12,021 bases of DNA from CAYOBW01 sp964402115 (GCA_964402115.1 CAYOBW010000218.1:1-12021); one strand, 5' to 3'. Shown: positions 1 through 7,312, counted from the stretch's first letter. A program made the numbers and translations. Notes: generated by a model from the letters alone, not told the origin.

Positions 1-18
1 CGGGTCAGGGACGCGGGG

Positions 19-48
19 GGCTCCCCGTGGCCTCGCGCCACGGGAGCC
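19..48. other. GC-rich hairpin downstream of the CBM9-like gene
   Basis: Positions 19-31 and 37-48 are complementary (GGCTCCC/GTGGC against GCCAC/GGGAGCC) with one bulged C in the left arm and a 5-base loop. The hairpin lies about 40 bases beyond the stop codon of the minus-strand gene that ends at 89. No T-run follows on either strand, so it is not a standard intrinsic terminator. It could protect a 3' end or pause RNA polymerase, or it may be a chance structure in GC-rich DNA. Confidence 0.3.
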
Positions 49-88
49 GGAAATCGGCGCCCCACGTCACTGCCGCCTGACCTGCCCG

Positions 89-1363
89 CTACTCCGTCCA
101 CAGCCGGGAGGTCTGGTCCGTGTGCAGGAGTCGTTCGCTGCCATCCGGCAGGCGGCAGAGGGCTGTGGCGACGTACCCGGTCCCCGCGGCCTGGAGATTC
201 GTGAGCTGGGCATTCCCCTTCTGCACGGGCGGGGGCGGGGTTAACGCTTCGAGGGACGGCGCCCAACGCTGGTTCCGCTCCTGAAAACCGCGCTGCGCGT
301 AGTACACGCCCATCAGCAGTTCGCGGGCGGCCTGGGTGGGGTCGCGGACGAACGTGTCGGCCCCGGCGGGGGCGGTCGAGAACTGGAGATAGCCCCAGGT
401 TTCGGGGCGGTGCATGTTGACGACGCCCTGCGGCGACCAGACCCAGTTTTCTTCCGCCGCGTCGGGCACCTGGCGGTAGGCGCCGTTCACGACCATGTGC
501 CGCCACTCCACCCGCCCCAGGTTCATCCGCCACAGGTCGCCGTGTTCCGGCGGCAGGTTGAGGGCGTGGTAGCGCGCGAAACCGGCCCAGGGGAGGACGA
601 TTTCGATCGACCAGCCGCCGTCCGCGTCTTCCGGATTATTCAGCGTGCCGGAGACGCGCACCGCGAGCTGCAGGCCCGCGATACCCGTGCCGCGCAAGGC
701 GGGTCCGCCATCCTTGTGGGGCTTCGCGAGGGTCGTTTCGCAGCGCGTGGCCAGCGCGTTGAGGCCGAGCTCGTAATAGTTGTGGTTGTCCCCGTCGGGG
801 TCCAGGTAGACCTCGAAATCGTTGTCGCGAAAGACCGGCTGCAGGGGATCCGTGAGCGCGGCCCAGACGTGCGGCTCCTGCAGCGTGGCGCCGATGTAGA
901 GGGCGTGGCTGTCCCAGAGGAGCTTGGCGCGAGTCGTGAAACGCGGCGCGGGGCGGAACTCGCCCTCGATGTCCACGAAGAAATCGGTCCAGGGCGCGAG
1001 CTGCCAGGCGGGGTCCGTCAGCGCCCCGTCCACAACGGGCGGGGTGTCGCAGCGGTAGCAGACGTAGCCCTTGGGCAGGGTGGGCTCGGGTTCGGGCTGC
1101 GTGTTCAAGACGGGTTGCGCGGGCGGGCCGGGGGGGAGGCGGCGGGCCGGCAGGGGCTCGGCCGCCGGCCGGCTGTAGACGAGAAACAGTCCGCCCACAA
1201 CCACGAAGAGCGCGCCAATGGTGACGTCCACCGCGACGAGATGCCGCAGCGTGAACTGGCGCGACCGGTAGGCCTGGTGCGCCAGCAGCAGCAGCCAGAT
1301 GACCACAACGGCCGAGACAATCAGGACTACCGTGCCCTCGGTTGTGGAAAACATCTCCAGCAT
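89..1363 (-). CDS. Membrane-anchored CBM9-like (carbohydrate-binding family 9) protein
   Basis: The 424-residue product has two N-terminal hydrophobic helices (about residues 11-28 and 42-63), then a Pro-rich linker (about 67-97), then a domain at about 99-330 that resembles the family 9 carbohydrate-binding fold. Visible hallmarks are the opening PPVVDGALTDPAW, the central DNDFEVYLDPDGDNHNYYE followed by LNAL and KPHKDGG, and the late WSIEIVLPW and WRMNLGRVEW blocks. A Cys-x2-Cys pair (102/105) sits at the start of the domain. The tail (about 345-424) contains YYAQRGFQERNQRWAPSLEAL, which I believe recurs in this kind of protein. The likely role is a sugar-binding module held at the membrane; substrate and partner are unknown, and no catalytic domain is visible. 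The ATG at 1363 is preceded by a G-rich stretch that could serve as a ribosome-binding site; the ATG three codons later is a weaker alternative. The gene diverges from ppdK. Confidence 0.8.
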   Translation of the reverse strand: MLEMFSTTEGTVVLIVSAVVVIWLLLLAHQAYRSRQFTLRHLVAVDVTIGALFVVVGGLFLVYSRPAAEPLPARRLPPGPPAQPVLNTQPEPEPTLPKGYVCYRCDTPPVVDGALTDPAWQLAPWTDFFVDIEGEFRPAPRFTTRAKLLWDSHALYIGATLQEPHVWAALTDPLQPVFRDNDFEVYLDPDGDNHNYYELGLNALATRCETTLAKPHKDGGPALRGTGIAGLQLAVRVSGTLNNPEDADGGWSIEIVLPWAGFARYHALNLPPEHGDLWRMNLGRVEWRHMVVNGAYRQVPDAAEENWVWSPQGVVNMHRPETWGYLQFSTAPAGADTFVRDPTQAARELLMGVYYAQRGFQERNQRWAPSLEALTPPPPVQKGNAQLTNLQAAGTGYVATALCRLPDGSERLLHTDQTSRLWTE

Positions 1364-1404
1364 CTGTCCGCCCCCCGGCGCGCCACCACGGCGCTACCGC
1401 CCCC

Positions 1405-1432
1405 AACATAGCGCTTCCCGGCCCGGAAACAA
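1405..1432 (-). promoter_or_regulatory. Candidate promoter of the CBM9-like gene
   Basis: Read on the minus strand there is TTGTTT (1432-1427), a 16-base spacer and TATGTT (1410-1405). Transcription would start near 1398, giving a leader of about 35 bases before the ATG at 1363. Both boxes match the sigma-70 consensus only partly, so this is a tentative call based on position and spacing. Confidence 0.3.
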
Positions 1433-1495
1433 AGGGAATCAGACTGGACGCGGTCGAGCACCCTCAGATTTCGGTCGATTTCCGGCCCCGGTTCC

Positions 1496-1525
1496 TTGAC
1501 AGGGGCTCGTGCGCGGAGATACTGT
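1496..1525 (+). promoter_or_regulatory. Sigma-70-type promoter of ppdK
   Basis: A perfect -35 box TTGACA (1496-1501) is followed by an 18-base spacer and TACTGT (1520-1525) as the -10 box. Transcription would begin around 1532, leaving a leader of about 57 bases. The reading frame of ppdK can be extended upstream to a TTG at 1496, but that codon is part of the -35 box. This supports the downstream ATG at 1589 as the true start. Confidence 0.6.
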
Positions 1526-1536
1526 ACACCGGTTTT

Positions 1537-1552
1537 TGTCCGGCACCGGACA
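1537..1552. promoter_or_regulatory. Dyad symmetry in the ppdK leader, possible operator
   Basis: TGTCCGG (1537-1543) and CCGGACA (1546-1552) form a perfect 7-base inverted repeat around a 2-base centre. It lies a few bases past the predicted transcription start and upstream of the ribosome-binding site. The tiny centre makes a stable RNA hairpin of this exact form unlikely, so a protein-binding DNA operator is the better guess. No regulator is identified. Confidence 0.3.
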
Positions 1553-1573
1553 GCGCGCGCGTTTTCATCAACC

Positions 1574-1579
1574 AAGGAG
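1574..1579 (+). promoter_or_regulatory. Ribosome-binding site that fixes the ppdK start
   Basis: AAGGAG lies 9 bases upstream of the ATG at 1589. This is near-ideal Shine-Dalgarno spacing and selects that ATG over upstream in-frame starts. Confidence 0.7.
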
Positions 1580-1588
1580 TCAAGCAAC

Positions 1589-4327
1589 ATGGCGAAGAAG
1601 TACGTCTACACGTTTGGGCGCGGGAAAGCCGAAGGCACCGCGGACATGAAGAACCTGCTGGGTGGCAAGGGCGCCAACCTGGCCGAGATGAGCCGCATCG
1701 GGCTGCCCGTGCCCGCCGGCTTCACGATCACGACCGAGTGCTGCACCGACTACTTTGCCGCCGGCGGCAAGTATGCGAAAACCCTCGACGCCGAGGTCAA
1801 GGCCGCGGTCGCGCGGATGGAAAAGGACATGGGCATGCGGTTCGGCGACCCCGCGAACCCGCTGCTGGTCTCCTGCCGATCGGGCGCCCGCAAGTCCATG
1901 CCCGGCATGATGGAAACCGTCCTGAATGTCGGCCTCTCCTCCAGCACGATCCCCGGCCTGGTCAAGAAGACGCAGAACGAGCGCTTCGTCTACGATGCCT
2001 ACCGCCGCCTGATCATGATGTACGCCGACGTCGTCATGGAGAAGGCCGAGGGCATCGAGCCCGAGGAAGGCAAGGGCATCCGCAAGCAGCTCGACGGCAT
2101 GCTGGCCGCCGTCAAGCAGGCCAAGGGCTACAAGACCGATACCGACCTCACCGCCGAGGACCTCAAGGAACTCGTCGTGGCTTTCAAGCAGCGCATCAAG
2201 GACGTGCTGGGCACGGCGTTCCCCGATGACCCCTGGCAGCAGATGTGGGGCGGCGTCGGCGCGGTGTTCAAGAGCTGGAACGGCAAGCGCGCGATCTCCT
2301 ACCGCCGCATCGAGGGCATCCCGGATGAGTGGGGCACCGCCGTCAACGTCCAGGCGATGGTCTTCGGCAACATGGGCGACAGCTCGGCCACCGGCGTGGC
2401 CTTCTCGCGCAACCCCGCCACAGGCGAGAACGTGTTCTACGGCGAGTGGCTGGTCAACGCCCAGGGCGAGGACGTGGTCGCGGGCATCCGCACCCCGAGC
2501 CCGCTGAACAACGCCACGAAGAACGAACAGAACAAGCACCTGCACTCGCTGCAGGCGGCAATGCCGAAGCTCTACAAGCAGCTCTACGACATCCGGACGC
2601 GGCTCGAGAAGCACTACCACGACATGCAGGACATCGAGTTCACGATCCAGGAAGGCGTGCTCTACATGCTGCAGTGCCGCAACGGCAAGCGCACCGGCAC
2701 CGCGGCCCTGAACATGGCCATGGACATGCTGAAGGAGAAGCTGATCGACGAGCGCACGGTGGTGACGCGCGTGGAGCCCGGGCACCTCGACCAGCTCCTG
2801 CATCCGTTCGTGGATCCCGCCGCCGAAAAGACCGCCATCCTCGTGAGCAAGGGTCTGCCGGCCGGACCGGGCGGGGCCGCCGGGCAGATCGTCTTCACAG
2901 CCGAGGACGCCGTGGCATGGGCCGCGCAGAAGAAGACCGTGATCCTGGTCCGCGAAGAGACGAACCCGGAGGATATCGAGGGCATGCGCGTGGCGCAGGG
3001 CATCCTGACCGCCCGCGGCGGCATGACCTCGCACGCGGCGCTCGTGGCCCGCGGCTGGGGCAAGTGCTGCATCGTCGGCGCCGGCGAGATCCACGTGAAC
3101 GTTCACACCAAGCAGATGAGCGTGGGCGGCAAGACCTACGCGGAGGGCGACTGGGTGACGCTCAACGGCACGCGCGGCCACGTTTACGAGGGCCAGCTGC
3201 CGATGGTGGACGCCTCCGAGAACCCCCGGTTCAAGGCGTTCATGAAGATCGTGGACAAGTACCGCACGCTGGGCGTCCGCACGAACGCGGATACGCCCGA
3301 GGATGCGAAGATCGCGCGCGCCTACGGCGCCGAGGGAATCGGCCTGTTCCGGACCGAGCACATGTTCTACGGCGCCGGAGCCGACGAGCCCCTCTTCCTG
3401 CTGCGGAAGATGATCCTCAGCTCCACTGAGGCCGAGCGCCGGGCCGCGCTGAACGAGCTGTTCCCGTTCGTCAAGCGCGACATCAAGGCGACCCTCGATG
3501 CGATGGGGGGCCTGCCGGTCACCGTCCGCCTGCTCGATCCGCCCCTGCACGAGTTCGTGCCGCAGAGCGCGGAGAAACAGGCCGAACTGGCCAAGGCCCT
3601 CAACATCACGCCGGAAGATGTCCGCAAGCGGGGCGAGGCCCTGCACGAGAACAACCCGATGATGGGCCACCGCGGCGTCCGCCTCGGCGTCACCTATCCG
3701 GAAGTCACGGAGATGCAGGTGCGCGCGATCTTCGAAGCCGCCGCCGAGCTCAACAAGGCGCGGAAGAAGTGCAAGCCGGAGATCATGGTCCCGGTGACCT
3801 GTGACGTCAACGAGCTGAAACACCAGAAGGCGCTCTGCCTGAAGGTGTATGCCGAGGTCTGCAAGGCCATGAAGGTCAAGGAGATCCCGCACCTGTACGG
3901 CACGATGATCGAGATTCCGCGGGCCGCGTTGCTGGCCGACCGGATGGCCCAGGAAGCCGCGTTCTTCTCGTTCGGCACGAACGACCTGACCCAGATGAGC
4001 TACGGGTTCAGCCGCGACGACATCGGCGGCTTCCTGCCGGCCTACCTGGACAAGAAGATCCTCGCCGCCGACCCGTTCCAGACCATCGACCAGGACGGCG
4101 TCGGTCAGCTCATCGAGATGTCCGTGCAGAAGGGTCGCTCGACCCGCAAGGACCTCAAGGTCGGTATCTGCGGCGAACAGGGCGGCGATCCCGCCTCGGT
4201 CGAGTTCTGCTTCAAGGCGGGGCTCAACTACGTCAGTTGCTCGCCGTTCCGCGTGCCCATCGCGCGGCTGGCGGCGGCGCAGGCGGCCCTGAAGTTCGCC
4301 AGCAAGGCCAAGCCGGCGAAGAAGTAG
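1589..4327 (+). CDS. ppdK: Pyruvate, phosphate dikinase
   Basis: The cytoplasmic enzyme reversibly converts pyruvate, ATP and phosphate to PEP, AMP and pyrophosphate, serving glycolysis or gluconeogenesis. The 912-residue product is slightly longer than the roughly 870-900 residues usual for the family. The N-terminal ATP-grasp part opens with LLGGKGANLAEM and GLPVPAGFTITT. The swivelling phosphohistidine domain has GGMTSHAA, with catalytic His482 and the adjacent Thr480 that is the regulatory phosphorylation site in plant homologues. The C-terminal PEP/pyruvate barrel has GLFRTEHMF (Arg588), LLDPPLHEF, FGTNDLTQM and the end signature GICGEQGGDP (catalytic Cys861), then NYVSCSPFRVPIARLAAAQAAL. 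All expected active-site motifs are intact. The start is chosen by the ribosome-binding site at 1574-1579. The gene is monocistronic, with its own promoter and a terminator just past the stop. No PPDK regulatory kinase/phosphatase gene lies nearby. Confidence 0.97.
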   Translation: MAKKYVYTFGRGKAEGTADMKNLLGGKGANLAEMSRIGLPVPAGFTITTECCTDYFAAGGKYAKTLDAEVKAAVARMEKDMGMRFGDPANPLLVSCRSGARKSMPGMMETVLNVGLSSSTIPGLVKKTQNERFVYDAYRRLIMMYADVVMEKAEGIEPEEGKGIRKQLDGMLAAVKQAKGYKTDTDLTAEDLKELVVAFKQRIKDVLGTAFPDDPWQQMWGGVGAVFKSWNGKRAISYRRIEGIPDEWGTAVNVQAMVFGNMGDSSATGVAFSRNPATGENVFYGEWLVNAQGEDVVAGIRTPSPLNNATKNEQNKHLHSLQAAMPKLYKQLYDIRTRLEKHYHDMQDIEFTIQEGVLYMLQCRNGKRTGTAALNMAMDMLKEKLIDERTVVTRVEPGHLDQLLHPFVDPAAEKTAILVSKGLPAGPGGAAGQIVFTAEDAVAWAAQKKTVILVREETNPEDIEGMRVAQGILTARGGMTSHAALVARGWGKCCIVGAGEIHVNVHTKQMSVGGKTYAEGDWVTLNGTRGHVYEGQLPMVDASENPRFKAFMKIVDKYRTLGVRTNADTPEDAKIARAYGAEGIGLFRTEHMFYGAGADEPLFLLRKMILSSTEAERRAALNELFPFVKRDIKATLDAMGGLPVTVRLLDPPLHEFVPQSAEKQAELAKALNITPEDVRKRGEALHENNPMMGHRGVRLGVTYPEVTEMQVRAIFEAAAELNKARKKCKPEIMVPVTCDVNELKHQKALCLKVYAEVCKAMKVKEIPHLYGTMIEIPRAALLADRMAQEAAFFSFGTNDLTQMSYGFSRDDIGGFLPAYLDKKILAADPFQTIDQDGVGQLIEMSVQKGRSTRKDLKVGICGEQGGDPASVEFCFKAGLNYVSCSPFRVPIARLAAAQAALKFASKAKPAKK

Positions 4328-4350
4328 TTCGCCTCCGGGATGACGATCCG

Positions 4351-4390
4351 GCGCGGACGGGAGGGGCAACCTTCCCGTCCGCGCTTTTTT
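4351..4390 (+). terminator. Strong intrinsic terminator of ppdK
   Basis: Positions 4351-4365 pair with 4370-4384 as a 15-base-pair stem with a single G-U wobble, closed by a GCAA (GNRA-type) tetraloop and followed directly by six T residues (4385-4390). It begins 23 bases after the ppdK stop codon and faces the plus strand. Confidence 0.92.
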
Positions 4391-4490
4391 GTGGGCAGGG
4401 AGGTTAGCCGGCACGCTCTCCCGCCGCTCGCCACCAGGGGCGCTGAGGCCGCGCTGCAAGTGACCTTCTTCAGCCGTTTTGAAAATGACC

Positions 4491-4535
4491 CCCGCCAGCC
4501 AGTAGCCAGCGTTGCGCTGGCTACTGGCTGGCGGG
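4491..4535. repeat. Perfect 45-base palindrome (21-bp stem, TTG loop)
   Basis: The left arm starts CCCGCCAGCC (4491-4500) and the right arm ends GGCTGGCGGG (4526-4535). All 21 base pairs are perfect around a 3-base loop TTG (4512-4514). There is no T-run after either arm, and the ppdK terminator lies upstream, so it is not an obvious terminator. Its form suggests an extragenic palindromic (REP/MITE-like) repeat or a protein-binding cruciform. A single window cannot show whether it recurs in the genome. Confidence 0.75.
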
Positions 4536-4670
4536 TAGCAAAATGCGGGAGTTTTCACGGCGGCGTCCACACGCGGCCGGAGTGGCCGGGGTGTGGGATC
4601 GCGTGCGCGTCTCAGGCCATCCGGGGTCCCGCGGCCGGCGCGCGAATTGCCACCGCGCTGCAATGTCTCA

Positions 4671-4700
4671 TTGTGTTTGCGACCGCGGGTCGGCTACAGT
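4671..4700 (+). promoter_or_regulatory. Candidate promoter of the metallophosphoesterase gene
   Basis: TTGTGT (4671-4676), an 18-base spacer and TACAGT (4695-4700) form a partial sigma-70 promoter with the same 18-base spacing as the ppdK promoter. Transcription would begin about 34 bases before the ATG at 4741. Confidence 0.35.
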
Positions 4701-4740
4701 AGTGGCGTCACGAAGGGAAAGGGACGCGGACACCGTCGGC

Positions 4741-5556
4741 ATGAAGTACGCCATCATCTCGGATATCCACGGCAATCTGCCGGCTTGGCAGGCCTTCTGG
4801 CGCGATCGCCTCAAGCATGGTGTGGAGGCCGTCATCTGCCTGGGCGACATTGTGGGGTACGGCCCGCGCCCGGCCGAGGTGCTCGCGCGCGTGCGAAAAA
4901 CCACGCAGCACATCCTGATGGGCAACCACGATGCCGCCGTCTGCGGCCTTTTCGGGGCCGAGAACTTCAACGACGAAGCGCGGCACATGGTCGAGGTCAC
5001 GCGGTCGCTGCTCTCCGATGAAGCGTATGCCAGCCTGCGCAGCCTGCCCTACGTGCTGGAACTGGAGTGCGCGCACGGTCTCGTGGCGCTGACGCATGCC
5101 TCGATGTGCCAGCCGGACCAGTTCCCGTACATCTTCACGGAGCGGGATGCCCGCCGGTGCTGGGCCGCGTGCGAGGCTGTGCTCGTGTTTGTCGGCCACA
5201 CGCACCTGCCGCGCGTCATGACGCTGGCCGTCGACAACACCTACAGCGTGGGCCTGCCGAATGCCTTCATCCCGGAGCGCCGCAAGCGCTACATCGTGAA
5301 CACGGGCAGCGTCGGGATGCCACGCGTCAATGAACTCTACGCCTCCTACTGCACATACGACACGGAGACGCAGATGGTGCAGTGGCACCGCGTGACGTAC
5401 GAGACGGAGGGGTATCGGCGGGACGTGCTCGCGCGCCTCGGGGACACGCGGGAAGCGCGGGAGCTGCTCAACCTCTTCCTGCCGCATCCCGAGCACCCGC
5501 AGCGGGGCGTGCCGGCCGGAACGGAGTTTCCGATTTCCGCGATGCGCTTCCGGTGA
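4741..5556 (+). CDS. Calcineurin-like metallophosphoesterase (YfcE/MJ0936-type)
   Basis: The 271-residue soluble protein carries the complete two-metal phosphoesterase signature: SDIHGN (Asp8, His10), GDIVGYGP (Asp36), GNHDA (Asn62, His63), THAS (His119) and GHTH (His153, His155). These residues bind the di-metal centre and place it in the calcineurin-like superfamily, closest in layout to small YfcE-type phosphodiesterases. The physiological substrate cannot be read from sequence. A C-terminal stretch of about 30 residues (from about 240) goes beyond the catalytic core. The ATG at 4741 opens directly onto the conserved MKYAIISDIHGN strand. Its ribosome-binding site is weak: the purine-rich AAAGGGA ends 16 bases upstream. 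The gene converges with dnaA, with 13 bases between stop codons and no room for a separate terminator. Confidence 0.9.
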   Translation: MKYAIISDIHGNLPAWQAFWRDRLKHGVEAVICLGDIVGYGPRPAEVLARVRKTTQHILMGNHDAAVCGLFGAENFNDEARHMVEVTRSLLSDEAYASLRSLPYVLELECAHGLVALTHASMCQPDQFPYIFTERDARRCWAACEAVLVFVGHTHLPRVMTLAVDNTYSVGLPNAFIPERRKRYIVNTGSVGMPRVNELYASYCTYDTETQMVQWHRVTYETEGYRRDVLARLGDTREARELLNLFLPHPEHPQRGVPAGTEFPISAMRFR

Positions 5557-5569
5557 ACCGTCCCCCGGC

Positions 5570-6934
5570 TCAGGCCATGGTCAGCGGGCGGCCCAGCCGC
5601 TGGGTGATCTGGACGATATCCCGCTTCAGATTGGGATCCACATCCATCCGGTTCTCCGTGGCCTTGAAGGCGTGCAGCACGGTCGCATGGGTCTTGCCGA
5701 ATGCGCCGGCAATCTCCGGCAGCGAAGACTGCGTCATGCGCCGGCAGAGGTACATGGCCACCTGGCGCGGCCAGGCCACGGCGCGCGGCCGGCGCTTGCT
5801 CGCCATATCGGCCACGCGCACGTCGTAGAACTCCGCCACGGCCTTCTGGATGACGGCGAAGGAGACATCCTCGTTCTGCTCCTGCTCCAGCGTGTCCCGC
5901 AGGAGATAGCGCAGCGAATCGAGCGTCAGCTCCTTGCGCGTCAGCGAGGCGTAGGAGACGGCGCGAATGAGCGCGCCTTCCAGGCGCCGGATGTTGGAGC
6001 GGATGTTCTCGGCTATGAACGCGATCAGCGGGTCGGGCAGCTTGATGCTGGCCAGCTCCTGCTTCTTGCGCAGGATGGCGATGCGCGTCTCCAGGTCCGG
6101 CTCCTCCAACTCCACCACCAGCCCCCACTCGAAGCGCGAGACCAGGCGCTGCTCGAGATCCATGATCTCGCTCGCCGGTCGGTCGCTCGTCATCACGATT
6201 TGCTTGTGGGCATCGAACAACGCGTTGAACGTGTGGAAGAACTCCTCCTGCAGCCGTTCCTTCTTGGCCAGGAAGTGGATATCGTCGATCAGCAGCACGT
6301 CCGCGCTGCGGTAGCGCTTGCGGAACTGCACGAGCGTGCGATTGCGCAAGCCGTCGATGTACTCGTTCAGAAACGCCTCGAGCGTCGTATACGTGACCGT
6401 GCCTTTTGTCGTGGATTGCACGCAGTGGCCGATCGCCTGCATCAGGTGGGTCTTGCCCAGCCCCACGCCGCCGTAGATGAAGAGGGGATTGTACGCCCGG
6501 GCGGGCGCCTGCGCGACGGCCATCGTGGCCGCGTGCGCAAAGCTGTTCGACGGCCCGACGATGAACGAATCGAAAACGAACTTCGGGTTCAGCGCCGTCG
6601 CCGGGACCGGCTTACGGGCACGTTCAGGCGCGCGGGGCGCGGGCTGGGAGGGTTCCGCCGCCTCGTTCGTGTGCGCCCCGCGCGGCCGGACGACGAACTG
6701 AATCGTCAGGTGATTCCCGTTGACCGTACTCAGCGCGGTCTTGATGAGGGGAACGTAATTCTCCTCCAACCACGTCTGATAGTAGTCGTTGTCAACGGCC
6801 AGCGTGATGGCACTGTCGGTCAGCTCGACGGCGTCAATGACGGCAATCCACCGGTCGAAGATGTCCGGCTGTAAAATGGACTGCAAATGACGACAGGTTT
6901 TGCCCCATAAAATGGCTGCGTTTGTCGGTTTCAC
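5570..6934 (-). CDS. dnaA: Chromosomal replication initiator protein DnaA
   Basis: DnaA binds DnaA boxes at the replication origin, opens the duplex and helps load the helicase; it often also represses its own gene. The 454-residue product has all four domains: an oligomerisation domain (1-82, with the typical early Trp10), a Pro/Ala-rich linker (about 84-115), an AAA+ ATPase (about 118-345) and a DNA-binding domain (about 355-454). Key motifs are Walker A GGVGLGKT (155-162), Walker B LLIDDIHF (214-221), SRFEWGL (266-272) and the sensor-2 region IRRLEGAL (315-322). In domain IV the usual GGRDHTTV loop reads G-KTHATV (413-419): one residue shorter, with Lys, Thr and Ala where E. coli has Arg432, Asp433 and Thr435. 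The start is a GTG (6934) with GGGGAG 8 bases upstream (6943-6948). dnaN and gyrB are not adjacent. Confidence 0.97.
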   Translation of the reverse strand: MKPTNAAILWGKTCRHLQSILQPDIFDRWIAVIDAVELTDSAITLAVDNDYYQTWLEENYVPLIKTALSTVNGNHLTIQFVVRPRGAHTNEAAEPSQPAPRAPERARKPVPATALNPKFVFDSFIVGPSNSFAHAATMAVAQAPARAYNPLFIYGGVGLGKTHLMQAIGHCVQSTTKGTVTYTTLEAFLNEYIDGLRNRTLVQFRKRYRSADVLLIDDIHFLAKKERLQEEFFHTFNALFDAHKQIVMTSDRPASEIMDLEQRLVSRFEWGLVVELEEPDLETRIAILRKKQELASIKLPDPLIAFIAENIRSNIRRLEGALIRAVSYASLTRKELTLDSLRYLLRDTLEQEQNEDVSFAVIQKAVAEFYDVRVADMASKRRPRAVAWPRQVAMYLCRRMTQSSLPEIAGAFGKTHATVLHAFKATENRMDVDPNLKRDIVQITQRLGRPLTMA

Positions 6935-7058
6935 ACACCTGGCTCCCCGGAATCTCTATGGCGAAAAAGGTCCTCATCGCTCGGCGCTTGGACACGGGTA
7001 AGAACCTCGACAGTCCACACCATACACTCCGCTAACTCAAGCAAAAACATGCCCAAAC

Positions 7059-7089
7059 ATATCTACAGACTATGAACAGGTTATTAACA
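7059..7089 (+). promoter_or_regulatory. Three phased DnaA-box-like 9-mers, 125-155 bases upstream of dnaA
   Basis: ATATCTACA (7059-7067), CTATGAACA (7070-7078) and TTATTAACA (7081-7089) start exactly 11 bases apart. Each is followed by GA or GG, so the 11-base unit is N-TAT-NN-ACA-GR. Against the E. coli box TTATCCACA they match 7, 6 and 7 of 9 positions. The spacing places all three on one face of the helix. The position upstream of dnaA in AT-richer DNA suits either oriC or autoregulation of dnaA. None is a perfect box, so function is inferred. Confidence 0.45.
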
Positions 7090-7306
7090 GGCTGCCCGTG
7101 AGGTGAAAACGTGTTCTTTTGGGCTTTTCCGGGCAGTTTATGGCTACCACATCGGTGTCATTTACGAAACGGCCGCTTGCGGCGCGTCACCCTCCACGGC
7201 GGATTGGCGCGGTTTGGCGGGTGCGGCGGGCCGTCTGGCGATGCGGGCTCGCAGCCACCGGCCACGGGGCAAAGCTCAATCTGAGACTAGTCGCAACCTG
7301 TTCCTG

Positions 7307-7312
7307 TATAAT
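7307..7312 (+). promoter_or_regulatory. Orphan consensus -10 box TATAAT
   Basis: A perfect TATAAT preceded by CTG stands in otherwise GC-rich DNA. The best -35 nearby is weak (CTGAGA at 7281-7286, 20-base spacer). The next plus-strand gene starts 430 bases away at 7743, so any transcript would have a long leader or be a separate small RNA. It may be chance. Confidence 0.25.

Larger units (their letters stand above)
4328..4740. other. Intergenic region between ppdK and the metallophosphoesterase gene
   Basis: These 413 bases contain the ppdK terminator (4351-4390), a perfect long palindrome (4491-4535) and a tentative promoter for the next gene (4671-4700). The remaining sequence (about 4391-4490 and 4536-4670) shows no protein-like frame or RNA gene that I recognise. 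Short motifs TTTTGAAAATGACC (before the palindrome) and AGCAAAATGCGG (after it) flank the palindrome and are AT-richer than their surroundings. Confidence 0.6.

Noticed and set aside
1496..1588. Upstream TTG start extending the ppdK protein by 31 residues
   Set aside because: That TTG lies inside the -35 promoter box, and a well-placed ribosome-binding site serves the ATG at 1589.
4480..4535. Possible insertion-sequence remnant around the palindrome
   Set aside because: The AAAATG-containing flanks are suggestive, but there is no transposase fragment, no clear terminal inverted repeats beyond the palindrome itself and no target-site duplication that I can see.
1580..4663. A very long open frame (over 1000 codons) on the minus strand opposite ppdK
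   Set aside because: The predicted protein has no recognisable domain and skewed composition (many Arg, Ala, His, Leu). It is the expected shadow of a GC-rich gene with strong codon bias, and ppdK on the plus strand is certain.
4340..4702. A 120-codon plus-strand frame after ppdK
   Set aside because: It starts at the ppdK terminator and runs through the whole palindrome, so a real protein is very unlikely.
7092..7136. Inverted repeat CTGCCCG / CGGGCAG just beyond the DnaA-box-like array
   Set aside because: The stem is only 7 base pairs with a 31-base loop and no supporting T-run; chance is a sufficient explanation.
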